Assembly: GCA_002722315.1 (NCBI GenBank)
Contig: PBLG01000045.1
Span: forward strand, 1 to 35,352
Source of the DNA: Lysobacterales bacterium
GTDB taxonomy: Bacteria > Pseudomonadota > Gammaproteobacteria > Xanthomonadales > Wenzhouxiangellaceae
DNA length: 35,352 nt
Direction: 5' to 3'
Each line of letters starts with the position of its first letter. Positions within the stretch are counted from its first letter, which is position 1. The notes beneath the pieces were generated by a model, which worked only from the letters and a program-made list of their open reading frames with translations, was not told the origin of the DNA and ran no database searches. Shown piece after piece: positions 25,292 through 31,900 of this stretch. The position numbers and the translations under genes were made by a program.

Positions 25292-25966
25292 TTATTCGTT
25301 CTTGCCGGCGCTGCGGCGACGCATCGTCATGCCGAGACCGCCGAGCATTGCAAACAGACCGCCGAGGGCAAACAGCGGCAGCGGGCCGGCCGTGGCAGGA
25401 AGGACCGTTGCCCTGCTTGCCGGGCGCGGTTCGGCCTGTGCCAGGCGGACAGGTTCCGCCGCGGGGGCGCGGGTTTCGACCACTTCCACCATTTCCGAGG
25501 GCGCTGCGCCCGGTGCCACGGCAAAGGCATAGCTGCCTTCAGGCACGTAGAAGTTGAGCTTCTGGTTGTCGATCAGCTGGGAAAACGCATACTCGCGGTT
25601 GTCCAGCAGCACGGTTTGATCGGCACCCGGCTTCAGCGAAACCACGCCCTGGGAACGGCCTCGACGATTCAGGAAATCGACATCGAATGTCCCATCACGA
25701 TTCATGCCCTCGAATTCGGCCTCGAAGCGAGCCCACTTCTGACCGTCTACAAGGATGACTTCGCGACATGAATCCATCACCCAGGGATACCTGGTCAACA
25801 GCGTTTCGTTCCAGTCCACATCCATGCAGCTGGAAACGTCCTCCGAGGGTCGCGGCATTTCGCTACCGTCCTTTTCACTCTGGGCGGCAAGCGCTGAAGA
25901 TCCGATCAGCCCGGCGATCAACAATACTGCGATCGGCGTTTGCTTTCGGTTGATTAACGTTTTCAT
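25292..25966 (-). CDS. Exported protein with LPATAG sortase sorting signal
   Basis: A 224-residue protein from ATG 25966 (box AAAGGAA). The signal peptide is cleaved near ALA/AQS (about residue 28). The mature domain (about 30-160) contains two Cys (47 and 67), a CREVILVDGQKWARFEAEFEGMNRDGTFDVDFLNRRG region and LNFYVPEGSYAFAV, which I do not recognise. A Pro/Ala/Glu-rich linker (162-187) precedes the sorting signal: LPATAG (189-194), a hydrophobic helix (195-213) and RRRSAGKNE. This is the classic tripartite sortase signal, and LPxTA is the class D target. The sortase at 12984-13610 is the likely enzyme. A shared palindrome sits 217 bp upstream in the divergent CsbD region. Confidence 0.88.
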   Translation of the reverse strand: MKTLINRKQTPIAVLLIAGLIGSSALAAQSEKDGSEMPRPSEDVSSCMDVDWNETLLTRYPWVMDSCREVILVDGQKWARFEAEFEGMNRDGTFDVDFLNRRGRSQGVVSLKPGADQTVLLDNREYAFSQLIDNQKLNFYVPEGSYAFAVAPGAAPSEMVEVVETRAPAAEPVRLAQAEPRPASRATVLPATAGPLPLFALGGLFAMLGGLGMTMRRRSAGKNE

Positions 25967-26182
25967 GAGCATTTCCTTTACTGGCATGAGTGCCGAAACG
26001 GCCTCGTCATGCGAGGCCCTTCCGGGAAAGTAAGGTGAACCTGGGCCGCTTCTCGCTTTGCAACCAGGTTGTCGCGTCGGATGGCCGGGGATCGAGCAGG
26101 GATTGCCGGATTGCGAATGTTCCGCTTCCGGCTGCGCGCTGCTTCACCTGCGCCACAATGACGCTTGCGGCATTCGGCGTCT

Positions 26183-26196
26183 GTACGCCAGCGAAC
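26183..26196 (-). promoter_or_regulatory. GTRCG-N4-CGYAC-like palindrome, site 11 (LPATAG gene)
   Basis: GTACG-CCAG-CGAAC, within a larger inverted repeat CTGTAC/GTACAG (26181-26203). A weak -10-like CATTGT (minus strand, 26155-26160) lies exactly 22 bp away, towards the LPATAG gene; none is found at this spacing towards CsbD. Confidence 0.65.
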
Positions 26197-26219
26197 AGTA
26201 CAGCCCGCCCCGCTCCATG

Positions 26220-26233
26220 GTGCGCTGTCGAAC
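26220..26233 (+). promoter_or_regulatory. GTRCG-N4-CGYAC-like palindrome, site 12 (CsbD gene)
   Basis: GTGCG-CTGT-CGAAC. A -10-like GATACT (26257-26262) begins 23 bp after the site, and the CsbD GTG follows about 31 bp after the predicted start. It forms a divergent pair with site 11, centres 37 bp apart. Confidence 0.7.
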
Positions 26234-26299
26234 AAACGCCGGATGAGTCAATGGGGGATACTGTTCGTTCGAATTCGAAGCAAACAGGAAAAAGGACTC

Positions 26300-26479
26300 G
26301 TGAACAAGAACCAGGTCAAGGGCCGGATGAAGCAGGCCAAGGGAAAAGCGAAGGAGGTGTTCGGCCGTGTTACCGGCAACAAGAGCCTCAAATTCAAGGG
26401 GAAGATGACGAAAACCGCGGGCAAGGCACAGGTGCAGGCCGGGAACCTGCAGAAGAAATACAAGGAACCGTCGAAATAA
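26300..26479 (+). CDS. CsbD family stress protein
   Basis: A 59-residue hydrophilic, Lys-rich protein starting at GTG 26300 after an AAAGGACTC box. It carries the CsbD pattern NQVKGRMKQAKGKAKEVFGRVTGN, then LKFKGKMTKTAGKAQVQAGNLQKK, i.e. two G-x-x-K-x-x-x-G-K-x-K-(E/Q) helical repeats. CsbD proteins are small cytoplasmic proteins induced by general stress (sigma-B in Bacillus, RpoS in E. coli YjbJ); the biochemical role is unknown. The upstream in-frame extension to 26165 crosses the two palindromes and is not coding. It is convergent with the second Crp/Fnr gene. Confidence 0.93.
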   Translation: MNKNQVKGRMKQAKGKAKEVFGRVTGNKSLKFKGKMTKTAGKAQVQAGNLQKKYKEPSK

Positions 26480-26515
26480 ATCCGGGGTCTTCAGGCAAGC
26501 CGTGCAGGACTATTC

Positions 26516-27232
26516 CTACACGGCGTAATTCTGAAGCCGATCGGTTTCGCGCTTGACCACCTCGTAACACTCGCAGCATCGCTTTTCCAGCTTCGGGCGG
26601 TCCAGCACCGTGATATGGCCACGCTGGTAGCTGATGATGCCTGCCTTCTGCAGTTTGCCGGCCGCCTCGGTCACACCCTCGCGCCGAACGCCCAGCATGT
26701 TTGCAATCAGTTCCTGGGTCATGGTGAGCTCTCGGGTCGGCAACCGGTCCATGGACAGCAACAGCCAGCGGCAAAGCTGCTGGTCGATCGAATGGTGCCG
26801 ATTGCACACGGCGGTCTGCGCCATCTGCGTGATCAGCGCCTGGGTGTAGCGCAGCATCAGCATGCGCATCTCGGGATAGAGGTTGAATTCGCTCCTGAGT
26901 TCGGCCGCGGGCAACCGCCAGGCCGACCCGCCACTTTGCACGATCGCCCGGCTCGGCGTGCTTGCCCCGCCCATGAACACGGCGATACCGACGATGCCCT
27001 CGTTGCCGACCACAGAGATCTCGGCCGAGGCGCCGTCTTCCATCACGTAGAGCAGCGAGATGATGCAATCGACCGGAAAGTAGACGTAGTCCACCTGCTG
27101 TCCGGCCTCGTAGATCACCGTCCCCAGCGGGAGCTCGACTTCCTTTATGTGCGGAAACAACCGCGCCTTCGCCGCCTTCGGAAGGGCATCGAGCAGGCGA
27201 TTTTTCGTCAATGTCTGTTCGGAAACCGGCAT
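26516..27232 (-). CDS. Crp/Fnr family transcriptional regulator, paralogue 2
   Basis: A 238-residue protein with box GGGAGAAGTGCC before the ATG. An effector-type barrel (about 10-115; VIYEAGQQVDYVYFPVDCIISLL, GNEGIVGIAVFMGG) has no Fnr iron-sulfur Cys cluster at the N-terminus and no canonical cAMP pocket. A long dimer helix (about 120-165) leads to a winged helix (169-212) with recognition helix LGVRREGVTEAAGKLQ and wing YQRGHITVL. A CCECY motif sits near the end. It is closely related to the regulator at 20899-21627. The 5-4-5 palindrome 107 bp upstream of its own start implies autoregulation. It is a strong candidate for the regulator of the cluster. Confidence 0.93.
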   Translation of the reverse strand: MPVSEQTLTKNRLLDALPKAAKARLFPHIKEVELPLGTVIYEAGQQVDYVYFPVDCIISLLYVMEDGASAEISVVGNEGIVGIAVFMGGASTPSRAIVQSGGSAWRLPAAELRSEFNLYPEMRMLMLRYTQALITQMAQTAVCNRHHSIDQQLCRWLLLSMDRLPTRELTMTQELIANMLGVRREGVTEAAGKLQKAGIISYQRGHITVLDRPKLEKRCCECYEVVKRETDRLQNYAV

Positions 27233-27338
27233 GGCACTTCTCCCGGTGGTTGCTGGTCACTGGCCAGAATGGCCGAACCTGCCGTCCGGTGAAAGTCGGC
27301 TCGATGATACAGGTTAACGCAAATCCGAAGCGTTATAT

Positions 27339-27352
27339 GTGTTGCAGCGCAC
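27339..27352 (-). promoter_or_regulatory. GTRCG-N4-CGYAC-like palindrome, site 13 (Crp/Fnr paralogue 2)
   Basis: GTGTT-GCAG-CGCAC: one perfect and one degenerate arm. A -10-like TAACCT (minus strand, 27311-27316) lies exactly 22 bp away. Confidence 0.5.
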
Positions 27353-27467
27353 ATTACAGCCCTTGCCACCGGCTGCCTCGCCGGGGCCGGGCTCCGGTGC
27401 AAGTCGGTCCGGCAAGACGCCTTGTTACAATCCAGGTCCGTCCGTCGAATCCGAAACCACCACGCTC

Positions 27468-27803
27468 ATGACCGACACCGAATCCCGCCTGAGCAAGACG
27501 GCCTGGGCCGCCGTCAACCTGGTCCTGCTCGTCTGCGCCTGCGCCGCCTGGGCCTGGATGGACTACCGCTACGTCACGCAGTTCTGGACGCCGGAGGAAA
27601 TGCGCGAGGCCACCGACTGGCTGATGCTCGGCATCATTGCGGTCTCGATGCTGGTCAACCTCTGGCTGCTGCGAAAAAAAAGGATCGCGGCACACCTCCT
27701 TGGCGCACTCGCCGCCTCGCTGGCGGTCACCGCGCTGTGGTGGATGATGATCGCATTGTTCGGCAATGCTTTTCATGCAGCGATCGGTGGTACTGCGGCT
27801 TAG
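27468..27803 (+). CDS. Hypothetical small membrane protein
   Basis: A 111-residue protein from ATG 27468 (the frame is open upstream to 27339 but the extension is Pro/Ser/Gly-rich and featureless). There are three membrane segments: about 8-27 (TAWAAVNLVLLVCACAAWAW), 45-63 (WLMLGIIAVSMLVNLWLL) and 68-91 (AAHLLGALAASLAVTALWWMMIALFG). The loop between the first two holds DYRYVTQFWTPEEMREATD, and KKKR follows the second. I do not recognise the family. It is divergent from Crp/Fnr paralogue 2 and borders the AT-richer stretch that follows. Confidence 0.7.
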   Translation: MTDTESRLSKTAWAAVNLVLLVCACAAWAWMDYRYVTQFWTPEEMREATDWLMLGIIAVSMLVNLWLLRKKRIAAHLLGALAASLAVTALWWMMIALFGNAFHAAIGGTAA

Positions 27804-27823
27804 GAACGTTTTCAATTGCTCGC

Positions 27824-27852
27824 TTGACACCTCTCTGCCCTCATGCTAAAAA
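27824..27852 (+). promoter_or_regulatory. Sigma-70 promoter of the split Gly-rich gene
   Basis: A perfect TTGACA (27824-27829), a 17-bp spacer, then TAAAAA (27847-27852). The predicted start is near 27859, leaving a leader of about 140 bases before the ATG at 27999. Confidence 0.75.
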
Positions 27853-27998
27853 CAAGTTGCAGGGGCTGCAATGGGACGTTGGCAATGTCAGGGTTAGCTA
27901 AATCAAAGTTGGCGATATAGCGATGAGCAAAGCGTCGGACACTGTCGTCGTGGCTCCTGTATTTGTTAGTTAAACAACCAATACAGGAAGAATAACCA

Positions 27999-28606
27999 AT
28001 GAAAACCAATATCAGCGGGACGGCAGAATTTTCTGCTCAGGCGGTTCGCGGTTCGCGGTTCGCAAATATCTAACTTGCTTTAGAACGATTGCCGGCACCA
28101 TAGGCTTGGTGTTTGTCATAAGTTTACCGTCTATCGGCTTTGCCCAAGACGACGACACCACTACCCTTCCACCGATTACAGTTGAAGGCTCTTCAGGATG
28201 TTCGGGCAGCCAGCCAACTCATGGATTCACAACCGGATGTAGCGGTGGCGGCGGAGGTGGTGGCGGTGGGACTACCACACCGGGTTCGGGCGGTGGATTT
28301 GGAGGCGGTGGAGGACCTTCAGGGCCGACACCCCAGCAGGGACCAGTGTTGGAACAATCTCCTTTGGCTGACGATGAAGTAAATTGCGGCTCCATTGGCG
28401 AAATTCGATGGGCGTACGCAGGCGTGGAAGCGGTTTATAGCCGGGAAAACAGCGGGACTACGGGCAACCCATTGAATGGAACCCCTGCCCCCGCGACTGC
28501 TTATACCGTTCAATTTTCCAACGGCGAACGCGAATCCTTCATTGCGGGCCCATACGGGTCTCCAACGATTGCCGCGGGTTCACCGATACCGGGTACATGT
28601 CATTAA
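27999..28606 (+). pseudogene. Secreted Gly-rich protein, frame split by a 7-bp tandem repeat (phase-variable or pseudogene)
   Basis: An ATG at 27999 with an AGGAAG box opens MKTNISGTAEFSAQAVRGSRF and stops at 28071-28073. The stop follows three tandem copies of GCGGTTC (28041-28061). With one or four copies, translation would continue through RKYLTCFRTIAG into a hydrophobic signal-peptide core (TIGLVFVISLPSIGFAQ) and a 150-residue exported protein. That protein has PPITVEGSS, a Cys pair, a poly-Gly/Pro/Thr stretch (about 85-118 of the restored protein), an NCGSIGEIRW-containing domain and a C-terminal Cys. The family is unknown. The downstream frame alone (28106 onward) has only TTG/GTG starts, no Shine-Dalgarno and half a signal peptide. 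Codon use and GC are lower than in the neighbours. Confidence 0.7.
28041..28061 (+). repeat. Heptanucleotide tandem repeat, three copies
   Basis: GCGGTTC repeated three times without error, plus a partial GC, inside the 5' coding part of the split Gly-rich gene. Because 7 is not a multiple of 3, each gain or loss shifts the reading frame. Confidence 0.9.
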
Positions 28607-29559
28607 TGAGTAAACGAATGCCTCTAATCCTTCCGCTGATCGTGACTCTATCCGCGGGGCTTGCCATCGCTATTTGGCTTTGGCCTGACGAGGATCCGGC
28701 ATCAAGCAAGCCAGGGGAGACATCTCCCCTGGTTTTGCAAGAGCTCGAACCTGAACAGGACCCCCTGGTGGAAGTTCACGAAGAGAATCAGAATGGGGAT
28801 AACGACCTGGCTGTTGATCGCAATTCGGACATGACAACTCACACGGATGATGAAGTCGTTGACCTGGCCGCGTCTTTTTTGAGTGCCTCCAGAGCGATCG
28901 ACGCCGAAGATGCAATTCTCAAAGCAGAATCATATGGCTTGGCTGTCTCAGCTGATTGGCGGATGCAGCTTGACGTAGCCTGCAACCCAGATGAGCTGGA
29001 ATATATTTCAGGCCAGACGCATGGGAGTCGCCAATACTTTGCGCAAAAACTGTCCTCGTACTGCAATGGCTATGTTCCTGATACGAACTTTGCTCGGCCA
29101 ATGGCCATCGAAGAACTTGATCAGAACTTCCTTGACCTTGTGCGCACCCGATCAAGAGATCAACTATCGAGGAATCTGTCCGATATAAGTCCATCAGAAA
29201 CAGACGAATTTCTGGTGCGCCGACTAAGGTCTGCGAATACCCCGGAAGAAATCCAATCGGTGGGCGAGTATCTGGCCGAATACTACAAGAACACCGGCCA
29301 GATTCTATGGCGCCCGGAGGTGGGGGGTGTAGAGGTTGCCGATGCGGTAATCGCCAGATTGCAACAGGTCGCGCTTGAACTTTATTCATGCCAGATATTC
29401 GGAGGCTGCGGACCAGATTCACTGAAAGTGCTACGCATTTGCGCCTTTAATCCTGGATGCGAACCGGGCTGGAGTTATGAGCAATTTGTGTTCGCGAACC
29501 ATAGCCCCCTCGAAATGGAATACATTCAGGGTATCCTCGGACATATCTACTCTGGTTGA
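28597..29559 (+). CDS. Hypothetical membrane-anchored protein
   Basis: 320 residues from ATG 28597 (or 317 from ATG 28606, whose first base is the last base of the preceding stop codon, TAATG). Either way it overlaps the split gene's end and is probably translationally coupled to it. There is one N-terminal membrane helix (about 8-28), an acidic linker (Glu/Asp-rich, 30-85), then an all-helical domain with Cys residues in pairs (DVACNPDEL, LSSYCNGY, then YSCQIFGGCGPDSLKVLRICAFNPGCEPGWS). Multiple Cys and the topology suggest a periplasmic, disulfide-bonded domain. I do not recognise a family. GC content is visibly lower than in flanking genes, suggesting acquisition with its neighbour. Confidence 0.8.
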   Translation: MSLMSKRMPLILPLIVTLSAGLAIAIWLWPDEDPASSKPGETSPLVLQELEPEQDPLVEVHEENQNGDNDLAVDRNSDMTTHTDDEVVDLAASFLSASRAIDAEDAILKAESYGLAVSADWRMQLDVACNPDELEYISGQTHGSRQYFAQKLSSYCNGYVPDTNFARPMAIEELDQNFLDLVRTRSRDQLSRNLSDISPSETDEFLVRRLRSANTPEEIQSVGEYLAEYYKNTGQILWRPEVGGVEVADAVIARLQQVALELYSCQIFGGCGPDSLKVLRICAFNPGCEPGWSYEQFVFANHSPLEMEYIQGILGHIYSG

Positions 29560-29599
29560 ATACTGCCCCCCCGGTGATACAAAGTATCGCGCGTCGATG

Positions 29600-31837
29600 T
29601 CACTTCAGAAGCGCCCGCGCGGCCTCGACCACCCTCGCCTCGTCCGGCATCATCAGTTTCGCCGCGTCGCCCAGCGGGATGTAGCAGTCCACGCCGGTAA
29701 CGCGCTTGATCGGCCGGTCGGCGCCGCCGTGTTCGACCAGTGAAGTCACCACCGCCTCGCCGATACCGCCGTCGGGACGGCCTTCGTCGAGCACCAGCAC
29801 CGCGCCGCATTGCCCGGCATGTTGAGCGATCGCTTGCGTGTTCAGGGGCTTGAGCCAGCGCAGGTCGAGAACCCGGGCCTCGACCCCGTCGATGTTTTTC
29901 AGTTCGCGCGCCGCGCGCAGCGCCATCGGCACGCCGTTGCCGAAGGTCACGATGAGCAGGTCGGCGGCGGCCTCGTTGTAGACCCGCGGCTGCCAGGGTT
30001 CCAGGGACTCGTCCGGGGCCGGGTAATCGAAGCTCCACAGGCCGTCGTCCTTTTCGTACAGGTCCTTGGTCATGTAGAGCGCGATCGGCTCGATGATGGT
30101 GGTCACGCGGCCATCGACGGTGGCCAGCGCGGCCAGCGTGCGCAGCATCATCGCCGCGTCGTCGCCTCTGGACGGGCAGCCGATGATCAGACCCGGGATG
30201 TCGCGCAATGCCGTGATCGAGTTGTCGTTGTGGAAGTGGCCGCCGAAGCCTTTCTGGTAGCCCAGCCCGGCGATGCGCACGACCATCGGGTTGCGGTAGG
30301 TGTCGTTGGAAAAATACTGCAGCGAGCAGGCCTCGCCGCGGATCTGGTCGCAGGCGTTGTGGAAGTAGGCCAGGTACTGGATTTCGGGAATCGGCAGGTA
30401 ACCCATGTTGCCGTAGCCCTGGGCCAGGCCGAGAATCGTGGTCTCGTCGAGCAGCGTGTTGAACACCCGCGCGTTGCCGAACTGCCTGTTCAGGCCCTTG
30501 GTGACGGTATAGACGCCGCCCTTGCGCGCCACGTCCTCGCCGAACACCAGCGATTCCGGATACTTCAGCAGCAGGTCGTGCAGCGCCCGGTTGATCTGGA
30601 TCGCCATGTGTTTCGGCGCATCGTTCTCGGGCAGGCGGGCCTCGCCGCCGAACGCGTCGGCGCGCGCGCTGGCCGCGACGGTGCGTTCGGCCTCGCGCGC
30701 GACTTCTTCGGGCGAATAGGGCGCCAGCGGCCGGACGATCTCGTCGACCGCGGTCAGCCGGCGCCGGCCGTCGGCCCGGTCGGCTTCTTCCAGGCAGCGC
30801 GTGCGGAGCTGCTCGTAGCGCTCGCGAATCCGCGCCGCGCTCAGCAGGCCGCGTTCGACCACGATCCTGGCCGAGACCAGCAGCGGATCCATCAGCTCGT
30901 CGCGCTCCAGCTCGGCCGGCGGGCGGTACTCGATCTCGAAATCGGTTCCGGCGTGCCCCATCAGCCGGGTCGTGTTCAGGTGCAGGAATACCGGCCGGCG
31001 GCGGGCGCGGCAGGTCTCGACGGCGCGCTGCACCGATTCGAACCCGGCCTCGAGGTCCAGCCCGTCGGCGTAGACGTATTCCAGGCCGTAGCGCGCGGCC
31101 ATGGATCTTGCCGTCCACTGCGAAGGCGTCGGCACCGAAATGCCCAGCCGGTTGTCCTCGCACACGAACAGCAGCGGCAGCGGCAGGTTCTGGTGGCAGG
31201 TCCAGGCCGCGGCGTTGAACGCGCTCTGGGCCGTGGCGTGGTTGGCGCTGGCGTCGCCGAAACTGCACACGGCAATGCTGTCTTCGGGCACCGATATGGC
31301 GTGGCCGATGCGCTTGCCGTGGGCGATCGCCAGCGCGGTGCCGACGGATTTCGGCAGGTGGCTGGCGATGGTGGAGGTCTGCGGCAGGATCCACAGGTCC
31401 GGATGACCCCAGACCTTGTGCCGGCCGCCGGAGGCCGGGTCGTCGGCCGCGGCGGCGAACGACAGGCAGGTGTCGTGGATGAAGTCCAGCCCGTCCTTCT
31501 TTCGGTAGCGCTCGGCGACGAACGCGCCCGACCGGTAGTGCAGAAACGCCGGGTCGGTGGCGCGCGTGGCGCGACCGACCATCGCGTTGCCTTCGTGGCC
31601 CGACGAGCCGATGGTGTAGAAGACCTTGTTCTCGGCGCGCTTGACCCGCGCCATCAGGTCGAGCTGGCGCGACATCAGCTGGCTTTCGAACAGCTCCAGC
31701 AGGTCGAAGTCCGAAATCGCGCCCTTGCGACCCGGCAGCTCGCCGGCCGACGCTTCGAGTTCATCGAGCTGTTCGAGAAAGCGCGCGTCGACCACCTCGG
31801 CACGATTGAGCGCTCGTGCCCGACCCGGGTTGTTCAT
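29600..31837 (-). CDS. Fused alpha/beta E1 component of a thiamine-dependent 2-oxoacid dehydrogenase
   Basis: A 745-residue protein. The first half (about 40-385) is an E1-alpha domain with the thiamine pyrophosphate motif starting GDASANHAT (194) and ending EDN (227-229). The second half (about 408-745) is an E1-beta domain (FGEDVARKGGVYTVTKGL, PIPEIQYLAYFHNACDQI, LDLRWLKPLN, DEGRPDGGIGEAVV). Such fused E1s decarboxylate a branched-chain or related 2-oxoacid and pass the acyl group to a lipoyl E2. No E2 or E3 gene is in the window, so the substrate is not certain; the branched-chain (Bkd) type is most likely. It is cytoplasmic and monocistronic by appearance. Its stop lies 40 bp from the convergent hypothetical gene. 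Confidence 0.9.
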   Translation of the reverse strand: MNNPGRARALNRAEVVDARFLEQLDELEASAGELPGRKGAISDFDLLELFESQLMSRQLDLMARVKRAENKVFYTIGSSGHEGNAMVGRATRATDPAFLHYRSGAFVAERYRKKDGLDFIHDTCLSFAAAADDPASGGRHKVWGHPDLWILPQTSTIASHLPKSVGTALAIAHGKRIGHAISVPEDSIAVCSFGDASANHATAQSAFNAAAWTCHQNLPLPLLFVCEDNRLGISVPTPSQWTARSMAARYGLEYVYADGLDLEAGFESVQRAVETCRARRRPVFLHLNTTRLMGHAGTDFEIEYRPPAELERDELMDPLLVSARIVVERGLLSAARIRERYEQLRTRCLEEADRADGRRRLTAVDEIVRPLAPYSPEEVAREAERTVAASARADAFGGEARLPENDAPKHMAIQINRALHDLLLKYPESLVFGEDVARKGGVYTVTKGLNRQFGNARVFNTLLDETTILGLAQGYGNMGYLPIPEIQYLAYFHNACDQIRGEACSLQYFSNDTYRNPMVVRIAGLGYQKGFGGHFHNDNSITALRDIPGLIIGCPSRGDDAAMMLRTLAALATVDGRVTTIIEPIALYMTKDLYEKDDGLWSFDYPAPDESLEPWQPRVYNEAAADLLIVTFGNGVPMALRAARELKNIDGVEARVLDLRWLKPLNTQAIAQHAGQCGAVLVLDEGRPDGGIGEAVVTSLVEHGGADRPIKRVTGVDCYIPLGDAAKLMMPDEARVVEAARALLK

Positions 31838-31900
31838 GACCGAAACCTGCAGCTGGTAAAGATTGGGATTGTATCGGAACGGGCCGGTTGCCCGCTGTCC

